A stretch of 64,000 nucleotides of DNA from Chthonomonadales bacterium (GTDB lineage: Bacteria > Armatimonadota > Chthonomonadetes > Chthonomonadales > CAJBBX01). The notes under the pieces are model-generated. The model searched no databases, had not been told where the DNA came from, and worked only from the letters and a program-made list of their open reading frames with translations. A program made the translations under genes and the position numbers. The stretch covers positions 1-64,000 of the forward strand of contig DAIDHP010000001.1 of the NCBI GenBank assembly GCA_027459625.1, written 5' to 3'. Positions 17,201-25,901 of this stretch are shown in pieces. Positions within the stretch are counted from its first letter, which is position 1, and the number at the start of each line of letters is the position of its first letter.

Positions 17201-19052
17201 AACCCACAGTCGGCGAAGACCAGATGGAGGGGTTTCCAGGTGTGACAGGCACGGAAGCGTCCTGCCAATCGTGTTGACCGATATTTCCGTTCGGTCCTGG
17301 TTCGAACGCACTCTCTCCGTTTCGCGGATCAATCGCGACCACGCGTCCGCCGTTGGCGGTATTCACACCAAGGAAGAGCACACCTTCCGACCATGCCACC
17401 GATGGCACGGGCATATTGCTTGGAAGATTGTAATTCGTCCCGAAATTCTGGGGCGAAACCCAGTCCACTTCGGGAGTGGCGGAAAGCGGATAAACGGGCG
17501 GGATGTTGTCTCGCGGAAACGCCCTTGCGGCCACCACCGTTCCGGTATTCAAAACCACAATCACCAATTGACGCGTGAAGAAATTTGCATGCCCTGAAGC
17601 CGTTGGGGGATTGTTCCCGAAGCTGGGATCGTAGAACGAAATCACCGTGGGGGTCGATGCGCGCGTGGCGTTGGGATCGATGCTTTTAAGATTTAGACGC
17701 CATATCTCGTCATAAGAGGCGCCATAGGCGTAATCCGGAATGCCATCGTCTGGCGTGCCGTCCCCATCAAGATCCGTGCCAGGGTCTATCTTGAAGCAGT
17801 GCAGCACCAAGTTGGAATCCACGTTAAAGATGCAATGGTTGAAAACCGCAGGAGCGGACACGGGAACCGGTCCTGGTGCGGCGTATCTCCATTTTTCCGT
17901 TAGTGAAGTGCCCACGTTTTCCGGAGAATAACCCGTTCGGCGAACGTCGGTATGAGCGGTGGTGTGACTTGACGCCCAAGACAGTAAGTTATATACGAAT
18001 TTCAGATCTGGAACATGCGCGGCGGCGAAGTTGGTTCCGCTCACCGCCCCACTGTTTCCACCGTAACCGGCGTTGGCTCCGCCTACGTAATCATTGATGG
18101 CGCAACCTGAATCCTGTACGCTGAAGACGATCCTTCCGTCTCCCATCTGACCCGCCAATATATAGGGACGCCAGGTGGAACCTGGGTTCCCGTTTCCGGG
18201 AGGCGCCTGCCCAAGCGTGTTCCATACGATGGGGGTCAGTTCGTCCGTTCCTGGAACCACTCCGGGAGGACTGTCCGTCGTTGATCCAATGGGATTTTGA
18301 TAGAGGTAGTATCCATGAACTCCTTTGTCACCTATGGTTTGGATCTCTTGCGGTGTAAGGACATAAGGGGTGGTTAATAATGGGCTCAACGGGTCGCCAA
18401 TCGCTCCTTGACCATTGCCCCCCCCGTTATTCATCTGCACATCAAACAAAAAAGGCGAATTTGGATTGAAGGACAGACCGCCGCAGTCTTCGATCCACAG
18501 GGTTCCGCCGCCCTCCACGTATTTTATCAGCTTATCCAACTCATCGGCGGTGAAGCTGATATTATGCATATGGGTGTGGATGTAGAGCAGATCGAACTGG
18601 CGCATATCCGCCACGGTGATATTGTCCAAGTTCACTTCCCAGTAGGCGCCCATGTTTTTAGTGACCTGCGCACCCACCTTGAATATCTGATATTGCGGTG
18701 TGCCGGGAGTAAACGCGGGATCGCTGCCGTTTTGACGCGCATTCCATCTCTGGTAGATAGCGGGGGTTATGACCGATGGGGCAAGCGGATTTTCTAAAAT
18801 CATTCCCGCAGGCTTTAGATCGGTTCTGCTATCAAGCACATAGAAAAAATTGGGGTCTGGGTTTTCCGGATAGCTCCCAGGAATGGAGCCATTTTTATTC
18901 GCGATGTTTTCCGCCGCGCATACAAGCATGCCGACATTGACTACGCGCTGTTGGTTATTGTAAACAAACGAGTCGGCGTATCCCTTAGTCGTCAGCAGTC
19001 CGCATCCCAAAAGGGTCCATATGATAAAGTATGATTTTAGGCGGGTTTTCAT
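14286..19052 (-). CDS. Large secreted protein: GATase-like N-domain, propeller and NHL repeats
   Basis: The 1588-aa product starts MKTRLKSYFIIWTLLGCGLL, a signal peptide; longer starts (to 19121, a TTG) lack a ribosome site. Residues about 20-260 include DLLYIHTHMH and ELDKLIKYVEGGGTLWIED, the pattern of DUF4159/ThuA-like GATase-fold domains. The middle has PQQ-like segments (VFLVHHN and AIDPRNGES regions). At about 1120-1290 three NHL-like units appear (ADKNRLVEVDAAGDAVW, VDTGNNRVVQIDSGGNIVW, VADTGNYRILEL). It is 73 bases upstream of the 2911-aa gene and downstream of the minor pilins, so both giants probably belong to the pilus locus. Its biochemical role cannot be read from the sequence; extracellular binding is the likeliest use. 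Confidence 0.7.
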   Translation of the reverse strand: MKTRLKSYFIIWTLLGCGLLTTKGYADSFVYNNQQRVVNVGMLVCAAENIANKNGSIPGSYPENPDPNFFYVLDSRTDLKPAGMILENPLAPSVITPAIYQRWNARQNGSDPAFTPGTPQYQIFKVGAQVTKNMGAYWEVNLDNITVADMRQFDLLYIHTHMHNISFTADELDKLIKYVEGGGTLWIEDCGGLSFNPNSPFLFDVQMNNGGGNGQGAIGDPLSPLLTTPYVLTPQEIQTIGDKGVHGYYLYQNPIGSTTDSPPGVVPGTDELTPIVWNTLGQAPPGNGNPGSTWRPYILAGQMGDGRIVFSVQDSGCAINDYVGGANAGYGGNSGAVSGTNFAAAHVPDLKFVYNLLSWASSHTTAHTDVRRTGYSPENVGTSLTEKWRYAAPGPVPVSAPAVFNHCIFNVDSNLVLHCFKIDPGTDLDGDGTPDDGIPDYAYGASYDEIWRLNLKSIDPNATRASTPTVISFYDPSFGNNPPTASGHANFFTRQLVIVVLNTGTVVAARAFPRDNIPPVYPLSATPEVDWVSPQNFGTNYNLPSNMPVPSVAWSEGVLFLGVNTANGGRVVAIDPRNGESAFEPGPNGNIGQHDWQDASVPVTPGNPSIWSSPTVGYVQDTASGANDKVVYVTVPAYTGTDGTKYAASVRAFWFGTKGDVLVQSGTQNNDYIFQSSRTTTNVPWYIYDPNNPGNGNPLLRPRVFLVHHNVTGQADAEEELHYVSGVPAADQFTVVVNKVVIGPTVDSFNTNDPLCTFYANYTLDWSNTALNSGVQRRMMFAPDVNSAGNFISGTPSLTPDDILLYGVNTTPSGSTNPGRGVLFAENEQETRPILKWTYVMQDGYSIQVNNQTVQVPPTLVQNDPTQPGAGQPITNVQFIGSPAWYNNTAYAVATAQIAGNPVSVLCAFNADPNIMLRLGQAIDPNQTVRIWQFNPELMTNTTTAARVDLQPSQYTIDYASGNITITSMAIPGTVNNFVSASLPFVVQVGSGTETEVPATPGSVNNLLWYMVFPAALNPPANALSPKVTNPALGLVTSSPSIQGNTLWMGFAGGEAIGVDANPTLTDPTIQGKGGQVPLFTTTTVQGHMDTVMDLEWNVPGDAGPLLSAPIGTENVMIANTEGGLREYTNTFTVIADKNRLVEVDAAGDAVWTCGGTRNYVVAGGQLPLYIGFDANGNGNGQPINNLVDTGVAMTSMIPFSSPSVIRSAQNNNYVVVDTGNNRVVQIDSGGNIVWEISSFTDPNNILGANQPLTLNAPMDCTFWTDAGPNGQTYTEHCLVADTGNYRILELVNTFNANQIGTPPPWVVVWASQTTLNGKKYRYTTAERIWKADPANPNNPPIPLTLACVSNSRIVGLPGIESNSNGDQAPSGGGSVVVLDANGNISSTLSNILLPNGKLQPIVNPTCFTSFTVGSGNTLTFHYLLCDANGCYQLVPDANNPNLMDTEWMITANDYYHMTGNHLEATSIRRLSKSVSANGLLHQFLITNHYRGLTDTTVFGPNNIPPAEFDGEVFVLDPTAYNPTAPYDGYVPDYVAVGGTLATTPNPSIIWRTPGEMIVNNSIRRYIGSQLNGTSTQLLEAPMCAVQP

Positions 19053-19166
19053 TGCTTCCACCGTCACTTCTCTCATTCCACTATTTTCCATAAGCGCAGC
19101 TTGGAAAATGTTAAACATCAAGTCAAGACAAGACCCTACTCTGCGCTCAGAGCCTTCCCCTCTCCG

Positions 19167-21884
19167 TTAACCGGAGGTTGCTACGTTCGTATAAATGATT
19201 TGCGGACACACCGGCAATTTGGGCACCGGCGGCAGAATTCTGCCCCACATATCCTGGCGAACCGGCGTGTTCGTGCCCGGCAGGAATGGGTTCCACAATA
19301 CCGGATCATATAAGAATCGCAATCCTTGAACGTTCGACATGCCTTCGTCCACTCCCCCCGCAAAACCCACGTCGGTTCCTTTGACGTGCGCATCCGGCAC
19401 CGCTACGTTGGAACTCCCATCCTCTCGGGGAATATAGCCCCATAATTGCATCCACGAGGATTGGTCCGCAATGGTTGCGGTTCTGTTCTCGGCGACGGCT
19501 CCGTCGATGGTGATACGGCAATCCACCGGCTGGTAATAATAAGGATACATTGGGTCCGTTCCCTCGGGACGTGCTCCGGATGCCGCATAATTTTCAGGTG
19601 TGTCGTTCGGGTTCATGTTCATCGGATACCCCGGAATGATAAAGAACGATCCGTTCTGGGCGTATATCAAAGCCTCGATGCGCACATCCATCGGCTCCAC
19701 GGCGGCTTGGCTGAAGAGATAATCCTGAGGCGGCGGAGGCCCATACTGCGTGGGATCCGGACCAAGGGATATCTGATTGACATCGCCGGGCAAGGATGTC
19801 AGCGTATAATTTGAATTATTCGGAGCAGGCTCCAATTGGAAACTTCTATGCTCGAACAGGTCCTGCTGCAATGTGTTCTGGATCACCCAAGTGGTGGAAT
19901 TAGGCGCGAAATGGTACAAGGAATCGCCTGGATTCGTCTCCATCCACTGGTTGATGAACATGTTCATGTAGGTCGCGCCAGGCGGCGGGTTGTTCTGCGG
20001 CGACCCCTGTCGTAACAATAAAAAGATGGGGGATGCGGATCCGTTTGTTGTGTACTGGCTTGCATCATCGCCAAACATGAATGCCAGAGTGAATCGCTGT
20101 CCGATGGGTATGTCCATATCGAACGGATCGCTGGGATCCCCGGACGTGTTAACGAAATTCGGCGGGGTTGTGGGCTGCAGGAACACGGTTGTATTCACTG
20201 CAACATAATCCTTGGCAAGCAATGCGATCATGGAATCCGGAGCTTCACGTATGAGGCTTCCCTCAATGTAGATATTCGCATTTGAAACGAATGTCAGAGC
20301 CGGAGGCTGCGCGAGAGCCATGTCGCCATTGCCAGGCCCCCTCACAGGAATGTTCGCCTTCGCCGGAGCTATTCCGGCGATTCGAATATCGCCCTCCGCG
20401 AGGATCACACCGTTAAATGGCGGCAACCAAGCGTCCACCTCGGCATCCGTGGCGTTATTCCCCATCTGCGCTTTCAGGTACGCCCTGTAAAATGGGTTGT
20501 CCAGTTTCAGCACGGGCACTGAGTTGTCCGCCGGCTTATAATAGAAGAAGTAAAACGTCTCCTGTTTGGATGGAGGGTTCGTTGAGTCGTTGTTGCCTGG
20601 AGGATCCGGGAAATTCGCATCCGTCCTCGTCATCTGTATCCCCGGTTCCGCCGGATTACCGAAATACCCCAGCCGTACGATGACTCCGCACTTTGGATCG
20701 TAGTACGGCCCGACCCAGTGCGGGTTATTGTGGTCCAACCAAAGCGACGGCAGCGTTTGCCCTCCATAAACATTGGTGGTTTCCTGCTCGTAATCGTTGA
20801 AATCGTTGATATAAATCCCGTTGCCAAGGCAGTAGTTCCCGGACATGGAGCCGGTATTGGGCAGATTGCTGCCGGAATCCCTCGTAAGGGAATAATAGCG
20901 ATTCGCCCCGGAGTTCGGGTCCACACTGTCGATCCGCGGTGGATCCAATCTAGTGATTCCACGCGGATAACCGTTCGCGTCGGGATTCGGGGATGCGTCC
21001 CGTATCAAACCGCCAAAGGTGTTGAAATTACCCGAACTCGGCACAATGGCATTCCCATTAAGAGTTGGATCATAGATGTTTCCGTTGATGGTTTCACTCG
21101 CCAAGCTGATATTTCCAGCCGCCATTACGGCGTTATTCTGCGCCCCGAATTCCTGAAGTGCGAGGTTTCCCATCAATTTCAAATCGCAGTTGGCGAAGAT
21201 CGGCGCCCCTGTCTGAGTAAAGGTTCCGCCTGGGGTTCGCACGTTCACCCCGCCCATTTGCTCCGGATAGATGACGCCCGTCGGAGGAGCTCCGATATCC
21301 GCTTCCTCTTTCGAGTCATTATTGATATTGGTGATATATCGCAAATAGTCAGGCAATCCGATCGCCATATACGCCACCACTTTGCGACGCAGGCGCGGCG
21401 GAGAGGCGGTGAAAGTGGTGGGGTCATTCGGATTGAAATAACCCACTCGCCCTATCGATTCAATCTTGAGGTACCGTTTGTTCGCGCTATTCGGATCGGA
21501 GAAATAGGATACGCGAATGAGAGCTCGCCCTCCGCCCAAATCGATCCTGGCGTATCTGCCCTCGGGATCCGTGCTGTTCAAGTATATAAGATCCGGATCG
21601 TTCGGTTGTAACTCGGATCGGTCAGGCAATGGCGGACGCCAATCAGCGCCGTCCGGGCTATGCAGCAAGCAGTAGCTGGCATATTGAATTCCAGCCAGAG
21701 CATATCGCCTGGCGGACTCGCCTTGTTGGTATTCACCGGCGTTTTGGAGATTACGGGCCACCAACGCCACGAAAAGACCGCCAATGAATAGGAGAAGGAA
21801 CATTGTGATGATCGCCACCACCAAGGCCTGTCCCTTTTGCCCGCCATGTACGAATCGTATGGAATTGTTCTTCCGACCTGTCAT
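19167..21884 (-). CDS. Oversized PilX/GspK-like pilus-associated protein
   Basis: The 905-aa product begins with QKGQALVVAIITMFLLLFIG, the PilX N-terminal pattern (basic-Gly-Gln-Ala followed by one long hydrophobic helix), then ALVARNLQNAGEYQQ and SARRYALAGIQYA, which are typical of the helical spine of these minor pilins. The rest is a large beta-rich, Asn/Pro-rich region of about 800 residues with no recognised motif. PilX proteins are usually under 200 aa. It follows the other minor pilins and precedes the propeller genes, as pilX precedes pilY1 in proteobacteria. It probably belongs to the pilus tip or initiation complex; GspK of type II secretion is the nearest alternative. Confidence 0.7.
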   Translation of the reverse strand: MTGRKNNSIRFVHGGQKGQALVVAIITMFLLLFIGGLFVALVARNLQNAGEYQQGESARRYALAGIQYASYCLLHSPDGADWRPPLPDRSELQPNDPDLIYLNSTDPEGRYARIDLGGGRALIRVSYFSDPNSANKRYLKIESIGRVGYFNPNDPTTFTASPPRLRRKVVAYMAIGLPDYLRYITNINNDSKEEADIGAPPTGVIYPEQMGGVNVRTPGGTFTQTGAPIFANCDLKLMGNLALQEFGAQNNAVMAAGNISLASETINGNIYDPTLNGNAIVPSSGNFNTFGGLIRDASPNPDANGYPRGITRLDPPRIDSVDPNSGANRYYSLTRDSGSNLPNTGSMSGNYCLGNGIYINDFNDYEQETTNVYGGQTLPSLWLDHNNPHWVGPYYDPKCGVIVRLGYFGNPAEPGIQMTRTDANFPDPPGNNDSTNPPSKQETFYFFYYKPADNSVPVLKLDNPFYRAYLKAQMGNNATDAEVDAWLPPFNGVILAEGDIRIAGIAPAKANIPVRGPGNGDMALAQPPALTFVSNANIYIEGSLIREAPDSMIALLAKDYVAVNTTVFLQPTTPPNFVNTSGDPSDPFDMDIPIGQRFTLAFMFGDDASQYTTNGSASPIFLLLRQGSPQNNPPPGATYMNMFINQWMETNPGDSLYHFAPNSTTWVIQNTLQQDLFEHRSFQLEPAPNNSNYTLTSLPGDVNQISLGPDPTQYGPPPPQDYLFSQAAVEPMDVRIEALIYAQNGSFFIIPGYPMNMNPNDTPENYAASGARPEGTDPMYPYYYQPVDCRITIDGAVAENRTATIADQSSWMQLWGYIPREDGSSNVAVPDAHVKGTDVGFAGGVDEGMSNVQGLRFLYDPVLWNPFLPGTNTPVRQDMWGRILPPVPKLPVCPQIIYTNVATSG

Positions 21885-21941
21885 TCCTTATGCCTCTGTA
21901 TGTTAAAAGCAATCAACAATTGTCGAACATCCTCGCGACCA

Positions 21942-23792
21942 TTATCTCAACAAATCGAACACGGGCACTTTCTGCGCCAAAGAGACTTGGTATGCGCGGC
22001 TGGAGTGAAAATCATACATCCTGACACCGAGAGTAAACTGCATCACCTGACGAGAGAGATAGTTCGCTTCGACGAAATCACCATCCCGGTTATTTTGCAC
22101 TTTATAGGATATGGTGATGGGGGCTGCGTTCTCCGGCAATGCATCCGTTTGAGCGGTGTTCACAGGATCGGTTTTGCTGTCGAAAATAACCGTCGCACCG
22201 TACCCGAGGTTGTTCGGGTCATAATTTTGAATATTGTAATTATTCCCGTAGTTGATCATATATTCATCCGGACCCAGCAGCATCGGGTCGGTATCGCGAG
22301 ACACTCGGGTGTACGTGATCGGCTGACCGTAATTCGGTCCGGGATGCATGTCCGGTCCGATAACCACCTCGGACCCTGGCACGATCCTAATATCCCCGTT
22401 ATTTTTTGCAAGTTGACCGATATTGGATAGCGTCGGCGTGGGTGCGGGCGAAGGTGAAGATGTCGGATCCTGCATGCCCACCTGACTGTTCCAAAGCAGA
22501 TTGATAAATCGATAATTCGACCATCCGAACTCCTTCCACCGGTTGGCATCGTAGTGCGCATCATACGTCTGTACATTCACACCGTTATTGATCACGGAGA
22601 GCGGGAAGGAGAAATTCACCATGCCACGCCTCGGATCGACGCTAAACAAAAGCCCGTTAAAGGTGCTGATATTGTTAATCGTCTCCGTATAGGGGTTCCA
22701 ACCGGAATCCGAGCCGTTGTGCAATGCATCAGGTGGATTTGTGGATCCGTCGTAGTTCCAAGTGTATACATCGCCTGAGTTATGATAGACCGCGACGGAA
22801 TAGTTGTTAGTCCAGTAACCATGGTTAAGGAACATCGCGCTAGCCGGTATCCACGGGGTTTGATTGCCGGGATCGGAAGTACTGCTGGCTGTCGCAAAGT
22901 CATTCAAAAAAGCGGTTGGTTGGAATTGAACCAAGGCGGTCGTCTCATTGTACGACGGGTTGTTGTTTTGGTCATACGGAACGATTACCTCGTCGGACTG
23001 ATCAATATTCACCACCGGTTCGGCGATCGCTTTCCAGTTTTGCGCAATTGTTCCGTAAGGCTGCCCGCCTGGATACCCAGGAATCGGCGGCAAGCCGGAA
23101 GGAGGGGTTGTGGTGTCGTAGAAGAAGTTGGGATCCTCCAAATCCAGGATGTTCCTTCCGGTTGAGTCCGCATGGAAAAATCTCTGATCCACCTGACCGT
23201 TGCTAAGATAAGGGGTCACGACCGCTCGGTAAAGTATCATTGTGTTATTTGCGGTGACGTCACGATGAAGCGGATCGGCGTAAACGTTATAATACGGTTT
23301 TACCGGTATGTTATTGACGGAAGTGTTATCCCGCAGACCCAGCCAATATCGTATGATGATTCGTCCCGGAGACAGGGGCTTGGACACCGGTCCTCTAAGG
23401 TTTTCCATTGGCAAACCCGTCGTAGGATCAATAGGTATGTTGGGGTTTTCATCATTCACATGCAGCGGCGGAACGATGTCCACCATGGCGAACGGTAATT
23501 GGATCGGCGTGACGCTTCCCGGAACCCACATGTTCACGGGAGAACCGCTGTTATCGTCAATAAAAACGCCCTCCGAAATATCCGATTTAATGGTGTCCAT
23601 GGCCTGCTGCGTGGTCGCCTGAGTGAGAACCTGAACTCTCGCCAAATTCGTCAGATTGAATCCTTCAATCAGAGGACCCAGTATCAGCCCCATTAAAATA
23701 CTAGTGATGGCAAGCACCACCAGCAACTCCACCAATGTGAAGCCCTCGAAGTTACGCTTGCTCAATATTAATGATGATATCCTTGATTTCAT
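21942..23792 (-). CDS. Large minor-pilin-like prepilin, PilW/GspJ type
   Basis: The 616-aa product carries a class III prepilin signal, FEG-FTLVELLVVLAITSILMG, with cleavage expected after Gly17 or so, Glu+5, and a hydrophobic helix that would be processed by the local PilD. After the helix come NLARVQVLTQATTQQAMDTI and a beta-rich body containing NFSFPLSVINNG and Pro-rich loops. Family members are normally 200-350 aa. It lies between the PilV-like and PilX-like genes, the order pilV-pilW-pilX seen in other pilus loci, which supports the assignment. Confidence 0.75.
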   Translation of the reverse strand: MKSRISSLILSKRNFEGFTLVELLVVLAITSILMGLILGPLIEGFNLTNLARVQVLTQATTQQAMDTIKSDISEGVFIDDNSGSPVNMWVPGSVTPIQLPFAMVDIVPPLHVNDENPNIPIDPTTGLPMENLRGPVSKPLSPGRIIIRYWLGLRDNTSVNNIPVKPYYNVYADPLHRDVTANNTMILYRAVVTPYLSNGQVDQRFFHADSTGRNILDLEDPNFFYDTTTPPSGLPPIPGYPGGQPYGTIAQNWKAIAEPVVNIDQSDEVIVPYDQNNNPSYNETTALVQFQPTAFLNDFATASSTSDPGNQTPWIPASAMFLNHGYWTNNYSVAVYHNSGDVYTWNYDGSTNPPDALHNGSDSGWNPYTETINNISTFNGLLFSVDPRRGMVNFSFPLSVINNGVNVQTYDAHYDANRWKEFGWSNYRFINLLWNSQVGMQDPTSSPSPAPTPTLSNIGQLAKNNGDIRIVPGSEVVIGPDMHPGPNYGQPITYTRVSRDTDPMLLGPDEYMINYGNNYNIQNYDPNNLGYGATVIFDSKTDPVNTAQTDALPENAAPITISYKVQNNRDGDFVEANYLSRQVMQFTLGVRMYDFHSSRAYQVSLAQKVPVFDLLR

Positions 23793-23851
23793 CGTCTGTC
23801 ATTTCTCGGATGCGCTCACAGGCGCCAAAATAAACATATAATTCTTAATGA

Positions 23852-25672
23852 TTAAGGGTTAGTCCTGGACAGAATTGTGTCCAGGTCGTACTTGTTCCAT
23901 CGTACGGATGTTATATTTCCAGCGGCTGTTTGGTTTACCATAGAGCCGTTGTTATGGATCACACGCACATCGAAAGACACGCCTTGCACATTCTGGACCG
24001 GAAACGGACTGTAACCGGTTCCGTTCACATTCATGTCCAGTCCCAAAGTGTCGGGATGCACGGTTGTGATATCCACATAGGGAAATCCCACCACCGGATC
24101 CACAATTGAACTGATCTGGTACGCCTCGTTGGTTGAGTTTCGATGATACGGATTGGCCAGATTGCCGGGATTTGGCTCCAAGTAATAAAGTTTCCCAATT
24201 CTAACCGTTTTTCCCATGTCGCAAATCGGAAAATAGATTCGATTGCCCCTCACGAAGAATTCACCCATCGCAGGCGGAACGCCTCCCGATCCGGAGTAAA
24301 CATTACTGGCTTTCAGAATCTGAATCGCCCATGATCCGTGCGCCTGGTAATATATTCGCAGAGTGTGAGTGGCGTCAGCCACCCCTTCGACAGGCGTGAA
24401 ACTGATCGTGCCGTTCAGATAATCGACGGATTGAGGAATCACCTGACTGCCGGTGTTCATGTCGTACACGAGAATATCCGGTGAAGTGCCCACATCGAAA
24501 AACAACCCGTTGTACTTCGTTTGGTCGCTTTGCATGTCGCCTATCTTCTTTATGTTTGTCAATCCCAGCGTGATGGTGTACGGTTCGGATGACGGCATGA
24601 ATCGATCCTCATGAAGGATATGCCAATCGAATACGTCGTAGTCGATATGCGCCTCCAAATACTGGCTTCCGTTGGGGCTTCCCTCCCCGTAGTGGTAGCC
24701 GGCCGGATTGAGAAGTATCTCTCCAACGTTAGCGGCAAGCATCGGATCGGAACTGGATTGGTAACTCGGCGAAACAAGCTCATACTCATAAGGGTTGTCG
24801 CTGTCAAAGGAAAGATTGCCATGATCCACGTACATCCTGCTCACGGTTTCACTGTAGGGTACGATCGCGCCCACCGTCGCCAGCGGCTGCCAGACAGCCG
24901 GTGGTATCGTGTTCGGCGGACTTGGCGGCGGAAGCGCTGGGACGACGGGAACATAAACGATCTGGTCAACAATGCGATGCCTCAGCCCGTCCGCGCCTAT
25001 CGTAACATAGGTGATCAAAAAGAACTGGTTATATTTGATGCTCGGATAGAACGCTATGGAAGGAGGTGTGTTTGACTCGCCGTAATCTATGGCGTACATC
25101 CGACCGTTGACATTCGGCACCGTCACGTTTCCATTGGAATCGTAAACAAGTTGATGGTTGCGATACATCGGATTTCCGTAGATGAAAAGACTGCGGGTCA
25201 TCCCATCCCATTTCGTGTCCACAAAAGGACCGCATTTCAGGAAATAGTCCGTCGGAGTGGGGGGTATGGGCACTCTCTCACCGATAACTCGATGGATTTT
25301 ATTCACATCCGCCGCGAAATAGGGATCGGAGAGATACGTATTGGCGAAACCAGGATAGATGACTCCAGGTCCCAAATCGTAAGGAGACACATTTGTGTTT
25401 TCCTCGAACTCTGTCACCATGCCGCTCGCCTCCTGAAGAGGCACCGGGGTCACCGCAACAACGTTGTCCATGATGCTGTCGGGATCGGATAGATAGCCAT
25501 CCTGCACTTCGTTGGCAAGCGCGGAACTCAAAGTGGTTTTTTCAGCCGACTTATTCACTGACAAGCCAATGGGGAATATGCGAATGGCCGTCATAATGCC
25601 CACCAGAAGAATCACCATGACGATCATTAACTCTATTAACGTAAAACCAGATTGTGTTTTCAGTTTCAGCAT
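23852..25672 (-). CDS. Large minor-pilin-like prepilin, PilV/GspI type
   Basis: The 606-aa product starts MLKLKTQSGFTLIELMIVMV, a canonical short prepilin leader with Gly-1 and Glu+5, then ILLVGIMTAIRIFPIGLSV and SALANEVQDGYLSDPDS in the manner of PilV/GspI. The remaining 540 residues are beta-rich and include a module (QSVDYLNGTISFTP, then TLRIYYQAHG) also seen in the giant secreted proteins of this locus. It is the first of the three large minor pilins, possibly behind its own -10 box at 25742. It may act in pilus initiation or as a tip component. Confidence 0.75.
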   Translation of the reverse strand: MLKLKTQSGFTLIELMIVMVILLVGIMTAIRIFPIGLSVNKSAEKTTLSSALANEVQDGYLSDPDSIMDNVVAVTPVPLQEASGMVTEFEENTNVSPYDLGPGVIYPGFANTYLSDPYFAADVNKIHRVIGERVPIPPTPTDYFLKCGPFVDTKWDGMTRSLFIYGNPMYRNHQLVYDSNGNVTVPNVNGRMYAIDYGESNTPPSIAFYPSIKYNQFFLITYVTIGADGLRHRIVDQIVYVPVVPALPPPSPPNTIPPAVWQPLATVGAIVPYSETVSRMYVDHGNLSFDSDNPYEYELVSPSYQSSSDPMLAANVGEILLNPAGYHYGEGSPNGSQYLEAHIDYDVFDWHILHEDRFMPSSEPYTITLGLTNIKKIGDMQSDQTKYNGLFFDVGTSPDILVYDMNTGSQVIPQSVDYLNGTISFTPVEGVADATHTLRIYYQAHGSWAIQILKASNVYSGSGGVPPAMGEFFVRGNRIYFPICDMGKTVRIGKLYYLEPNPGNLANPYHRNSTNEAYQISSIVDPVVGFPYVDITTVHPDTLGLDMNVNGTGYSPFPVQNVQGVSFDVRVIHNNGSMVNQTAAGNITSVRWNKYDLDTILSRTNP

Positions 25673-25736
25673 CTAAATCACCCGATCATCCACATTGCTT
25701 CGCTTATCCGACGACGCATATGTCCTACATGTTCCC

Positions 25737-25742
25737 ATTATA
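25737..25742 (-). promoter_or_regulatory. Possible -10 box for the minor-pilin genes
   Basis: The 229-base gap between the pilin and the minor pilins has a perfect TATAAT on the minus strand about 65 bases before the PilV-like start, but no good -35 box at the usual distance. The gap also has T-runs closer to the pilin stop. A separate minor-pilin transcript is possible but not certain. Confidence 0.3.
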
Positions 25743-25901
25743 AAAATAATTGCAAATATTACTTGGTACCGTATGAGTTTGTGCAAAAAAAAGGTTCTAT
25801 TGTTTTTCGCATAAAGCAAATCGTACAAAAAAACTCACCTCACCAACAACACCAACATCGGCTAAAAGTTTTCCATGCCTTATACGCCTAAGGGCTGGCT
25901 T

